64,000 nucleotides of DNA from Haemonchus contortus (Eukaryota; Nematoda; Chromadorea; Rhabditida; Trichostrongylidae), in the NCBI GenBank assembly GCA_000469685.2, contig LS997565.1, positions 35,561,145 to 35,625,144 on the forward strand, written 5' to 3'. This document shows positions 45,901-57,474 of the stretch, one piece after another. A program made the position numbers and the translations under genes. Within the stretch, counting starts at the first letter, position 1, and each line of letters starts with the position of its first letter. Under the pieces are notes generated by a model, which ran no database searches, was not told where the DNA came from, and saw nothing but the letters and a program-made list of their open reading frames with translations.

Positions 45901-46584
45901 GGGACAAAACTTTGGAAATATAGAATGCTTTCAAGATAAATTGTTTAAAAAAATGTATAAATCAACTGTAACTTATGGTAAAGAAACTTCCAAAGAGGCC
46001 CCCTTCATCCGCTCTGAATCCAACTTCAAAAGGAGGCCGCCGTTTCAAAAAATAGGAGAAAATTATGTTGTAAAACACAATTAATTTAGTAAGCTCCTTG
46101 ATAAACTCTATGCACTTGAGACTACTAACGTTGATCGAGTCAGAGTTTCTCATTTTACAGGAAAAGACTTTTTTTAAACTTCATTTGCATGACTGCAACT
46201 CAGGATTCCGAGGTGCATTTATTAATTGGAACACAATAAACGACAGGATTTTTTGACTTAATTAATGTCATAGGTGACGTAAACACCCGCTTAACCTTCA
46301 GTATCGTCGCTTAGCAATTAGACAACAAAAGCAAAATAATTAGCCATGTTGATGATTACCACCGAATAATTGTTAAGGATAACGTGGGATGAAGGCCATT
46401 GCCGAAGAAACAGAGAGCTTTTCGTGAGGGGCATTAAACTCTCGGGAATGGTGACATTATGGTAGGGTTCATTACCCCTGATTGATCAGAAGTATATAAA
46501 AAAACAAGGACTTGCCAAGCTAACGGCGTTCTTTGGTAGAAAAGTGATTTATGGCCGAAACATTCCTTCAAAAGGACTTTTATG

Positions 46585-46650
46585 GCAAGATAGTGTAGTG
46601 GCTAAACAACGCATCCACAAGGCGTAGGCTCGAGTTTAAACTTGGCCTCA
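46585..46650 (+). repeat. possible tRNA-like SINE head
   Basis: TAGTGTAGTGGCTAA and GGCTCGAGTTTAAAC, about 30 nt apart, resemble Pol III A and B boxes. The sequence is not clearly the same family as the other SINE copies, and no tail was recognised. Confidence 0.3.
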
Positions 46651-46659
46651 AATCGGAAG

Positions 46660-49185
46660 CTCAGAGGATAACTCAGCTTTCTTGAGCTGAAGAGGGTATT
46701 ACTGGTGAAGAGAGATATAGGACTTTTGCTTTTTATGGAATTCATCGGCTATGAAATTTCCAAAGCTGAACTGTCATGGAGTATACAACACCAAAGTGGA
46801 CAGGCACTCTTTAGAAGCATTCTTTTCACCAATTTCGATGCATTCAAGGTGACTGACCAAAAACGAAATACAAATTAAAAGTAGTGGTTTGTACGTGTAA
46901 AACATGGGAACAATCAACCCAAAATAGCCCTTCTCATGATACAAACACAAATAACCTTACGTGAGGGCTTAGTGTGAACATAATTTGAATAGGCACAGGC
47001 ATCGTTGTCCGAAAATAGGCTTAATGCAAAAACCAATTCGTTTTTAATTCTCGTATTCATCTAAAGTTCAGCTTTCTCCACGTAGGTATCAAAGTGCAAA
47101 GCTAAATTTAGATCAGGTCTTCGATCCAGCAAAGGGAGGTGGTACCATAAAGAATGTGATACTACGCGAAATTCTTGAAGGTAGTGCGGCCAACCAGAGA
47201 TAATTTGCTTTTTTTCCGAATGTCTCATTAAGTTCGGTCGGTGAAGCATGATAATCACTGAATGACTAAGCCCTTCCCAGTTGCCTATCACCTCAGAAAT
47301 TAAGGTTTCCCCAGTGGGACCCACTGTCAAATGACTAGACGAAATTCGCTCCTATGGAAATAGTCTTCTATGAAACTGTTTGCTGTAGGGGCCACAAAAT
47401 TAAGGAAAGGGCAGGTGCTGAAGACCCGTCGGCATTGGCACGTCTCCGAAATTTCTTATAAGAGTTTAGACCACTTACATGGCACTCAACTACGTTTAAT
47501 AATTCCTTCAAAACAACCTGAACGCCATAGTTCCAGCAGATTCAAACTTTGGGTTCTGGTCAAAATACCTTGTTTTAATGAAATTGTGAAAGGTGAATGA
47601 ATTAGTTAGGAGGACAGAAAGGAACAACCGTACTAAGGACGATGCAGTGCAGGTTGAGAGGGTTCCAAATGATTAGTCGAGAATGTGAATGTGAACCTTG
47701 CAATAAATGAGACCATGGTTACGATTTCAACTGAGTTCTCGTGTATGACTACACCAGTTCACCAATGTCACCCGAAGTTTTTTGCCAACTTGTCAGCTAT
47801 TCGCCAAAATACCGAATAAGCGAATTACGTTCTATTCCCATATAGGTACGATTTTAGGGAGTCCTCGTGACTATGCTTCTGATTCACGGACTGCTGTGGT
47901 TCATGCTCGGCAAAAGGACGTTAGTTATTGCTAGTAGGGCTGGTCCTAGAGCGGTGGTATGTGTCCTCCATTCGATCCATTAAGATATCCTCCCATGTGT
48001 AGGGGGCATAATTAGTGGAATGTAACATAGAACCGGATTATCAGATTACTACTCACTCACAGGTATTCAATTACTTGTAGCCTGACAATTAATCGCTATC
48101 GATTGATCGGGATCACTGAGGTGAAGTATGGACTTGTGTCATATTCTGTCCAAGCACCATTAGTAACACCAAGATTTAATTGAGCTCATTCCTGAATCCT
48201 ACCACCCCAGTTTCTGATGAGCTTTCCGTATCATGCACAGACTGGAAGACCGACAGTAGACAGACAAATCAACATACCGTGTAATTGCTCCACGTATAAG
48301 AGGGGCTAGTACCAGCAAAGCTCATAAATTCCCTCGAGTTAACAGAACATCATAAATAACTTCTACACTAATGTTCTATAATATGTAAATGTAGGTAACA
48401 TAGAACCGATAGGCCTTACCTGTTTTTTATTGGTTTGTTCATGGCGTTGGACAATCCAACCCGAATGACACAGCCTAAGTGGGAGTGGTTTCAGAGTTTG
48501 AAACGCCTTCTAATAGGAGCGCGTTGAGCAACGGAGGAGGTGGAGGAATGAATAACGTAGTGTCGACAAGCAAGTGTTGACTGAAGCACGGTAATTCGTA
48601 GACGGAACTTTGGCAAAAAAGGTGATCCCATTCGCCAACAAATGTTAAACGACGTCGTTGCAAGGCAGCCCTTACGCAAATGAGTTTCCTTGTTCCAGAG
48701 AACATGAATTTCTTTCTACAGCTGTCTCTGCTTAGGTATAGGTAGGTCCACAATGAAGTTCAAAGGGGGTGAGGGGACGGAAAAGTTCCGTAGGTAGGCT
48801 GTCTAATGGTAATTTTGCAATTCCTACTCGAAGGTAGACGAGTCGCATGTAAGCGGTAACGGCTACCGCATGAATCTCGTTTGTTAGTATCACTTCAAAA
48901 ACGAATCTGCTGTTTTGCTCAAAGTGTTATTAACAAGGAGTCTGTAAGACTGGTCCTTTGGGAAATGGCACATCGTTATTCCTCTTTACCAAGAGAGCCC
49001 TAAGCTACAAGTCCGGCATGCCACTAGAGCACCTCACAAACGTAAAGCGCAAATAAGAGAGGGAGGGAAATTGATAGGAAAGGCAGTACCGGGGTTTGTT
49101 TTCTTCAACTGACTCCTCTCCACCACCTTTCACCATTTCCACTCCTTATTGACCGCATACCATTTGAAGAAACTTATGGAACGAA
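46660..49185. other. no supported gene
   Basis: A minus-strand frame at 47061-47360, after a CCATAG acceptor-like site and ending in TAG, is the best candidate exon but matches no family I know. Confidence 0.35.
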
Positions 49186-49189
49186 AGGA

Positions 49190-49450
49190 AAAGTCGTACA
49201 GGCCAAAGCTTCCACACCTAAACCATAAGATTTGACTGCCTTCACTTGACCCATAGCACAATCCTCCCCCGAAGATATGAGCAGAATTGGTTTTCTGGAG
49301 ATAGATAGCTATTGTTAAGTCCTCTGTATTAAGCCAGGGTCAGCGCCCAAACCATCAGGATGGAACTGCCTTTACCTGGCGCATAGCACCAACTTCATTC
49401 GGAAGTCTGACTAACGCTATTTTCTAAGAAGGAATAGCTATTGTTAACTT
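49190..49450 (+). repeat. tandem duplication, about 130 bp x2
   Basis: CCTAAACCATAAGATTTGAC, ACTGCC and CCCATAGCAC in the first half align with CCCAAACCATCAGGATGGAA, ACTGCC and GCATAGCAC in the second, and both end with GATAGCTATTGTTAA or AATAGCTATTGTTAA. Divergence is roughly a quarter of sites by eye. Confidence 0.6.
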
Positions 49451-49454
49451 CATA

Positions 49455-52400
49455 ATTTCCACAGAACTTGCAATACTTGGAAAATCATTGAATATCGGAC
49501 AGACAGTTTGAAAACTGGTAATTTTCTTATGATAATGAAAAGATTTTTTAGACTTGTCAAGCCGTCTGGTTGTCTCTTTTCTGCTAAAACAGATGGTATT
49601 ATACCTATTATTGGAATTGACGATTTGCACGTAATAATACAGCCCCTGTGTGGAGTTCGTATGATGTATGCTGGAAATCAGAAAAGAGAATCAGAACATG
49701 TGAAATTGAGATGCTGCGATTGAAGGCACAGTCCACGATAACTTTGAGGTACTCTTTTCCAGTCGAAAAGCGGAAGTGTAGGGTGGGAATAGTTCATCGG
49801 CAGTGAAAGAAGCGAGAAAAATCGCCGATTTCGAGAAAAATAAGGTTCCCTGAAGGTGGTATAATAGAAAATGGACGAGATTACCATGACGGAAATGTCA
49901 TGGAAGGGGTATTCGGATGAGATTCCGGTTGCTGCAATTGCGCAAAGAGCTGACTACATCAAGCAAGGACTGCACAGAACTGCCCCCCACTGTCGCTAAT
50001 GTTCATGACAAATTATTCGATCTTCCTGCATGGGCTTCCTTGCGATTGTTGCAGCCTCTACGGTCCCGGTGAAACTCGTCCGAAGACACACAAGGTACAA
50101 TTAGGAGTCTTTATAACACCCTGTAAGGGCCATTTTCAGGTATGACAGCGCCACATTTGGTATATGGGAGTCCTACAAAAACATTCTCGCAGGATATCTC
50201 AAAACTCATTTTTATCGTGAAAAGTGTCTTTAGATAGAGTACCATCACAGTTGGAGGTGTTTTATACTTGCTATCAACTACAAAATGTACTGCTAATGCT
50301 CGATCAGAACAAATTCGCAAACAGCTCTCTGCTTGACTAAGTGTATACTGTCTTTCGTAAGCCTTGAGAGTTCTTTTCAAAATTAAATATTGCATGTCTG
50401 CACCATTGCACGGTTCGAGGAACAATGGAAGAAGTAGTTGTGACAGTGACAATCCACAGTGATGGTAGGCTTCATGCCTAGATTTCAAATTGATCAGTAG
50501 CTAGTTATAATTATTCAGCAACTCACAATGACGTCTACAGTAATTTTTCTTTCTGAGAAATCAGAAGGTGAATCAAGCAAAGGCGGTCAAGGGAGCATCT
50601 CTGCAGAGGACTTGTCCACCAAGCATGCTTGAGTACATTAAGCTTGCTGCTGTTAAAACTATTTTCATTTTTCACAATGCTCTGTCATACAGGTTTGTTA
50701 TGATGGAACCGTTTATTTTATGGACGCTTCGAATAAATCGTTGCCTTCAGGACTTGGAAGCAGTTCGAAGCAACTGATTTGTGGCTAACCCGACCAAGCG
50801 CCCAAACGCGCTAGCCCAGTTGCAACAACTCCTAGCAATTTGAATAATGATAGGTCCCAACCAAGAAATCAAACTTCTACGGTTCCACCAACGTTGTCGT
50901 TCCACTCGATTTGCGAACAACAAAAAAAAACCAAACGCTCCAGATGAAAGGTAGTCCTGAAGACGACGATTTGTTAGCACTCGACCAAATAAACGGTTCG
51001 ATCATACAAACCTATACGGCAAAACACTGTGAAAATTATGAAACATGCTTAGGTTTCAAGGACACCGAACGTGAAATTTACTATTTTCAATTTTTTGCAC
51101 TCAAGAGAAACCTTGAGCGGAAGCCTTGTTCCCTACAATACCTAATCCCTGCTAACAGGATTTAGACTTTTTTTGAATTTTTAGCTAACATTTTAGAATG
51201 TAATCTTTGATGCCATAGCAGTAACTAGCAGCTGCAAGTATTCATCTGACACATCTAACTTAAACGAGAGATGATCTTGTAAGAGTCCTCTTTGTTGCTT
51301 GAGGAGGCTAAGCTATCAATCAGGCATTCCTGGTGTCCCACTCCTCGACGTTATCACATGTAGTAAGATTAAATGAATTTCAGATGAAAGATGATTTAGG
51401 AGCTTTCAGAGTACTCAAAGCCGAAAAGAGTTGTAGAAAGTAAAGTGCGAATTGACATTCTGATATATCTCGTTGATCGGTTGACGGGTTTTCTCACACA
51501 TACGAACTGTCGGATGACTGTACTTATTCCCGAATTCCCGCGGACTGGGGGGTCCGCGGCTGTTATCGTATCCTTCCTTTGAGAATTCGAACCTTCCCGT
51601 CATAGCTCGCGACAGCGCTCGCTCAGGTACGGCGACGGGATTTTCGGGGAGAGGTACTCACTTCCTGAGCTGCCTAAAGCTGAATGAAGTATTGCCATAA
51701 AGAATTGTTGGCCGAGCCAGGAGATAAAGAAAACATAAAGGATTGCATGTGTGCTTGTGACAACTACTAAGGTAGGGGTGGTTTTCTAGCTCCGATGGCT
51801 TGTTAGCTGCCTGTTGTGATTATCTCTTTATCAAGTGTTTTTGACAGTCCCGGAGGACTTGGCTCATTCACAGTAGTGCACGACATGGAGAATAGTACAA
51901 TGGAATGCGAGTTGAAGCTTAACTTTTTAGTGAATACTTTTCTCGAAATGAAACAGAATCAGTGGAATGGGAAATTAGATCTACTGAAAGCAAGCCCAAA
52001 ATTTCATGACTTTTCTCGGGAGCGCAGATTTTCGAGGATATATCGTAACATGTGAATAGTTAAACTATTCGCACATGCTAGCTTCATTGAGAATAGGACA
52101 GAAAAGGAGAAAGAGGAGGCTTGGGCTTATTAGGTGTTTGCTTTGGTTCTCTGAAGCGTCTTAGCCTTTTTGTGGATGCGTGGCATGGCTTATTACCTAC
52201 GAAGACAGGCATAAGGCTCCGTCTGATATTGAGAGCTTATTTATGAAGCCCAGACCAATTCTTCATCAGATGAACGTCGAAGAAATATTGGTCCCTGTTC
52301 TATTCAGGCTTTCATCACCCGCGAATTTAAAGAAGAATATCTGAGCCTCCAAGCAAAACAGGATATTAATCAAAAGGCAGGTTGTATTATGGGACTCTGC

Positions 52401-52640
52401 TTATAGTATTCTCCGAACTTGTTTTTGTGGAAGCAAGCAGAAGTGACGCAGTAAAGCTATTCAAAACCGGATCTAGTCATGCCACGAGCGTTTAGATCAC
52501 CCCCAGCTCAATTATTCTGAGGAGTGACAACTGGGAGGATCCGACTGAACTTCACCATTTGTTGTATAGACCTAACACATTTTGATGGTACACGGAGTGA
52601 TTGGAAAAAAAACTAGTCGTTCCCATAGTAGAGGTTCAAA
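49455..52640. other. no supported gene; GC hairpin at 51538
   Basis: CCGCGGAC and GTCCGCGG (51538-51559) pair perfectly around six bases. A 125-codon minus-strand frame (50111-50488) and an ATG-led minus-strand frame from 51603 ending at a GTATGT donor-like site are unassigned. Confidence 0.35.
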
Positions 52641-52645
52641 GAAGA

Positions 52646-52690
52646 AGCGATGACAAACTACATTAGACATTAGTAGTTTGTCATCGCTTT
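52646..52690. repeat. perfect 17-bp-arm hairpin
   Basis: AAGCGATGACAAACTAC (52646-52662) and its exact reverse complement (52674-52690) flank an 11-nt loop. It is isolated, not next to any recognised element. Confidence 0.85.
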
Positions 52691-53649
52691 GTGACGGCAA
52701 CCTAACATAAAATTTAGTTAACGTCAGTGTATCAAAAAAGTCCAGGAATTTCTGCTACTAAGATAAGTGCCGCTTCGAAATCAGCTATTTTCTTTGTCCA
52801 CGTGAATGAAACATGCCAGTATATATTTGAGTGTCTCCTTATTAATGTGCTGCCCACTCTTCATTGCCTGAAGAAGGTTTCGCTATGACCGGAGCAGTCG
52901 CTCCGCTCCCCATTGGAGAATCATAAGGAAGCTGGACCGTTGGTAAAGCGACTACAAGACTGCTCGAGTCTCCATGTTTTTGCTTCTACATCGCTTTGTA
53001 CAAAAAGATTCAGCAGGTTATGTTTCCGATGAGGCCGAGAGGCATTCAAGGAAATGTTTACAATATCATTATGGGAACTCTGCACGTGGTGTGTGCACTC
53101 TCTTTGATTGGGATTGCAGCTTCTCATAATTATTTACAGAATGTTCCCATAGTTGTGATCTCCGCGCTACCACTTTATTACGAGTAGGATTTTCATGAGA
53201 ATATTGATAATGACGTAGGAGACGATGAGGAAATGTCCATGGGAAAGTCGACTAAGGATTAAATAGTGGGAACGAGTGTGACAAAAAGCAGTAATAAGAA
53301 CCAATGCGGTCAAATGACATAGCACGCGGCTACATATCTCTCATTATGTCCCCTTTTTTGATACGCCGTGTTGCTTCTAACAGATTGGGGTACGAGTGCT
53401 AGTTTAAAACTAGCCGTTGCTCAAAAGAAATGAAAGGGGGACTGGAAATGATATCATAAACCCTCAAACAAGAATAGAAGAACGAGAATAGAATAGAGCA
53501 ATTAAAGGGAGTTCAAAAAATGACCAGCAGTCAGCGTAGGATTTCCCCCACAGAAGTTCTATAATCTCATTTGGACAGAAATATAATCTTCTTGTTCTCC
53601 TCAGCTTTAGTGCTTCGCCGTCGCAGGGGCCGCGGTTTTTGTAAGCCGT

Positions 53650-56295
53650 CCCCGCTTTTTTTTAACTACGGCATTTTTCGCGATCACCTTCATTAGCTTC
53701 GGCAAAGTCCCACCCGATCACGTTGCGGCATCTCTTCTTCGGAGCTCCCTCCTCGTGGTCGCTTACCCTGAGCTTCGAAGTCCATTGCTTCCCTTATTGG
53801 GTGACTCTGTGGTCTTCTCTGTACATGCCCGAACCAACGCAGGCGCTGCTCTCTCATTTTGCTGGACTGGGCTGTCTGCATAGCCGCCCTGACGTCTTCA
53901 TTTCTGCTCCGATCCAGCCTCGTCCAACAGCAAGCCCATTTGAACATTCTCATTTCAGCGGGGTGGAGCTGCCCTTCATGGGTTTTACTTACGTGCAACA
54001 CTTTTTGCCGCTGAGCATCGTGGGCCTCACTACTCTCCGATACATCTTTCCTTTGAGCGTACTAGAGCATAAACAGCCGCGGAGCATACCGGTGGACTCC
54101 CTCCACTACATCCATGCCGCGTTTATTGGGACCTTTACAGCCTAGTCCACGCTACCATCAGCAGCTAGATCACTCCAAAGGTTTTTTACCTTTTCGGTTT
54201 ACCTTTTCGATTTACCGAGACTTCGATGATTGATTCCTCGGAGCTGAGAAACTTAGTTTTCTTCAAGTTCAGCCGGAGTATTCCGCCAGCACTTTCTGCC
54301 ATTTTGCAACTTGTCGTGGAAATTTTCTTTGCTCACCGCTATAAGAGCGATGTCATCAGCTTGGAGGATTGTCTTCAGTGGTCCACCCTCGAGTTCTTCC
54401 GTGATGACGTCCATTGTAAGCAGGAAGAGGAACGGGCTCAGAGCTAATCCCTGATGTACTCCAACAGCGTGTGCAGTGCGTACTGCTGCCATGGAGCCGT
54501 TGTACATGTCATTGACCAGGGAAATCATGTGTTCAGGAGCATTTCGTTTCCGAAGCGCTCTACAGTAGGCTTGTCATGGTAGACGGTCGAATGCCTCCCC
54601 CAGGTAGAAGAAGGCTAAGTAGCAAAATCTATTCAGCAAGGTTTAGGCCTCGATTCTTCTCTATTACGTGCCTAGCTACAACGATAGCATCCCTTGTAGA
54701 CCTTCCAGGCATGAAGCCGAAATGCTCCTGTGGGATCGGGACCAATTCTCTCGATATGGAATCGACCAACCGCTCTACAGTTTCATCGTGTGAGCAGTCA
54801 ACGTGATCCCCCGGTAGTTGGATCACTCCATCGCATGCCGCTTCTGCTTGAAGATGGGAACCATATTACTGCTTCTTCACACATCTGAAATTCTTCTCTC
54901 AGTGGTCACATGTTCAACAGTCGGGCTAGCCACTTTATCCCGTGCTCTCCTGACGCCTTCATGTACCGATCGGTACTCCACCTTGACCAGTTGTCTTCCC
55001 AAATTTCATCTTTCCCATTGCTCTACGCACCTCATTCTTTGTCCAGAGATTGATGGGGATAGTCGTTGCCTCTATTGGGGAGCTGTTCATCTGGGCGAAT
55101 TCTTCGTTGAGGAACCCGTCGAAGTATTCCTTGCACCTACGCCTGACCTCGCTAGGCTTCCTCAGGATTGCTTCCTCGCTGTTCTTGACAGACTTCACTA
55201 CTCCGATGTCGAATCGCTTTCGCCGGTCGGAAGACTAACTTCTCTCCTTCTCAACAATCGCTCATACAGAGGGTCCATTTCCGTCTTTTTTGTCTTCGCT
55301 AGAGCAGCCTTGGCAAGTTTCTTGAAACTTCTACAGACACATAGGTCTCTGAAACTCTTGTCCTTTGTCAGTGCTTGTAGGCCTACTTCTTTTGCTTGAC
55401 ACTTGCTGAGCTTCATCGTTTCAAAACCATGCCTTTCTGTCCCCTCGTGATCCACCTCGAGTTCCCCGAGCACTTCCCTTGCATATCGTATGATAGCCTT
55501 TACGGCGTTGCACCTGGTCTGCTGCATCTGTCCTTCGTGATCTGGGAGTCCAGCTTTCAGTATCTTCTCTTTGAGGCGTTCTCTTTCGTCTTGGTGCAGC
55601 TTCCGCTACCGATCTCCGTTTCGTTCTTGTCCTTGACTTCTTAGGAAGATCGATGGCTATGCCCGCAAGGAGAGGCTTGTTGTGGAGCTGGATCTTCTCC
55701 AGGCAGTCTTTAATGTCCTTTACCGTTTTGAGGGACGTCCCTTTCACGAATACTGTCTATATCTGTTTCTTCCCCTCCACTGATGTAGCTTATCTTCTGA
55801 GTTTTCTTTTTCGCGAAGAAGATGTCGCATGCTGCCACGTCGTGGGCTGTGGTCAGGTCGAAGACCATTCTCCTTTTTCGTTCCTGTTTCCTGTTATCTT
55901 GCCTCAGTGAGTCCCCTTAAATTTCTTTCGTTCGCTCCCCACGTGGCCATTGAGACCACCCGCTACTGAGAGGTAGTTCCCCTCTGGAACTGGTCAGATG
56001 GCCTCGTAAAAGCTCAGATAGAATTCATCTTTTCGTAGAGAGGCAGGCGGCCTGTGGTGCGTATACGTACCACTAACACTCGCCCGTGTTAACCCCCCAG
56101 CCATAATTCAACTGCTGATCCTGTACGGCACAGACGGAGTAACACCGCCTCTGATTTGGTTGGCCTTTCTGTTTGCAAGTGGGTCTCTTGAAGGCATAGG
56201 AGTTGGATGCTCCTGCATTGCATAAGATTAAGATCAGTGACCACTCGGGACTTCCTGGTAAGCGATCCCACGGGACGGTTCATACGTGAGATTCG
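53650..56295 (-). mobile_element. RTE-type LINE, decayed
   Basis: Minus-strand frames cover most of one RTE-like retrotransposon: an AP-type endonuclease, an RT domain and a C-terminal region, spread over all three frames with many stops. The 5' edge meets a foldback unit at about 56285. The 3' end is near 53.64-53.69 kb, after the last C-terminal motif. RTE elements retrotranspose by target-primed reverse transcription using the endonuclease and RT. This copy is long but inactive. Confidence 0.9.
53693..56290 (-). pseudogene. RTE LINE endonuclease-RT polyprotein remnant
   Basis: In order from 56290 downward: SLTRKSRVVTDL and LLCLQETHL (AP endonuclease, catalytic E in QETH), DLTTAHDVAACDIFFAKKKT and ISGGEETDI (late endonuclease), a basic linker, EVRRRCKEYFDGFLNE, HFGFMPGRSTRDAI (RT block), HQGLALSPFLFLLTMDVITE (motif B), LQADDIAL (motif C, with Q replacing the usual Y/F before ADD), DGSVDQAVK and AAWMKWRESTGML, YRRVVRPTML, and EMRMFKWACCWTRLDRSRNE with RLRWFGHVQR near the C-terminus. 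This is the full RTE domain order. Frameshifts occur between almost every block. Confidence 0.9.
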
Positions 56296-56414
56296 AACTG
56301 GGCGCGGCAAAATTCGTTATGATTCGGATGACCCTGACACCAATGGGGCTCCAGCAATAGGCGCTGCAGTCGTCCAAATCGCCACGAATTTCGCCGCGCG
56401 CAGATCGAATCGTA
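56283..56414. repeat. foldback element, relative of the 27.3-kb unit
   Basis: GCGCGGCAAAATTCGT, GATTCGGATGACC and GGGGCTCC on the left pair imperfectly with GCTCCAGC, CGTCCAAATCGC and GAATTTCGCCGCGCG on the right, with almost no loop. Shared motifs with 27311-27540 (GCGCGGCAAA, TGATTCG.A.GAC, GCGCC/GGCGC) mark it as the same family. It sits at the 5' edge of the RTE LINE. Confidence 0.65.
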
Positions 56415-56816
56415 CAAATGTACACACTACTGCCATTGAGAAAATTTGGAAGCAGTTTTCTCGCTAGCTGTCGGAAAGAGAGGCTGTATATAGACAAAGG
56501 CACACGTTTTTTCTGAAAAATTTTTGGCACTCTGTAGTAGTGACGGTATTGGTTTACATGCACATTTAAAGTCTAGAGAGTCGACATTTTGAGCATTGAT
56601 TTCGAGCAAAGATCGACTTTTACGTGCCCAAAGTACAGCAGCTAGTCCAACACCAGCAGCCTTTGAACGCCGAAATATTTGTCCACCAACTTTACTCCAA
56701 GCTTTCGGTCTTCGAGCACTATCATATATATGACATACGTTTTTTGACGCCTACGCGAAGAACTCGCTGTACATTATGCTGATATTCATTATTCATGACG
56801 AGGCCTTCAATAACAC

Positions 56817-57472
56817 AAGTCGTCGCTTCAACCCATTGACGACACTGCAGTCCACATGTGGACTGTTTGAAAGCTCTCGGTCCACAGGGACAGGAGTTAT
56901 GAAGTCCCGGTCAAGCGCAAACACCCACAAACACACAGACAAACCAACAGACACACTTAGCGAATTGTATATAGTAGGATATTGACACTTTTTAACGATC
57001 TTTCCTCCCAAAACATAAAATCAGGCCTATGTTTGAATATACACTGCGTAGTCCCAGGAAATCTTCTAATTTGCAACTTTTCAGATAATAATAATAGCCA
57101 TAGACATCGCACATACTTATATTTTTGCTTTAATTTTTGGAGTTTATCTACCATCCGCACTATTTTAGACATCTTGATGCCATACTGGTGTTTTTTCGAG
57201 AAACATGTGACCTTTAATGAATTCTTTCTCTGAAAAGAATTAGTGACTGAGAAACTGCTCTTCAACAGAATCCATCAATAGCTGACTAACATTCAAATTT
57301 CCCCTGCCATCATTAGTAGCCATATGCTATCCTATATGAATTCAGTAAAATTGAACAATCCCCAATTCAAAATTCAAAAAAATGATCGATCTGGATCATG
57401 TAGTCCACATGTGGACTGCAGCCCGCTTTTCCAACAGAACGTGATTGTCGTCAATGGGTTAAATCGACTTAT
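56817..57472. mobile_element. TIR element with twin palindromes
   Basis: AAGTCG.....TTCAACCCATTGACGAC at the left (56817-56842) is inverted at the right (about 57446-57472). Inside each end lies CTGCAG or GCAG plus the palindrome AGTCCACATGTGGACT (56849-56864 and 57402-57417). The left interior holds a minus-strand copy of repeat W (56874-56985). There is no transposase. The superfamily is unknown because no clear target duplication is visible. Confidence 0.6.
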
Positions 57473-57474
57473 GA

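Noticed and set aside
50111..50488. 125-codon minus-strand frame with ESCLRICSD, faintly like a PAN/apple domain
   Set aside because: The expected cysteine spacing is not present and the upstream exon could not be joined in phase at good sites.
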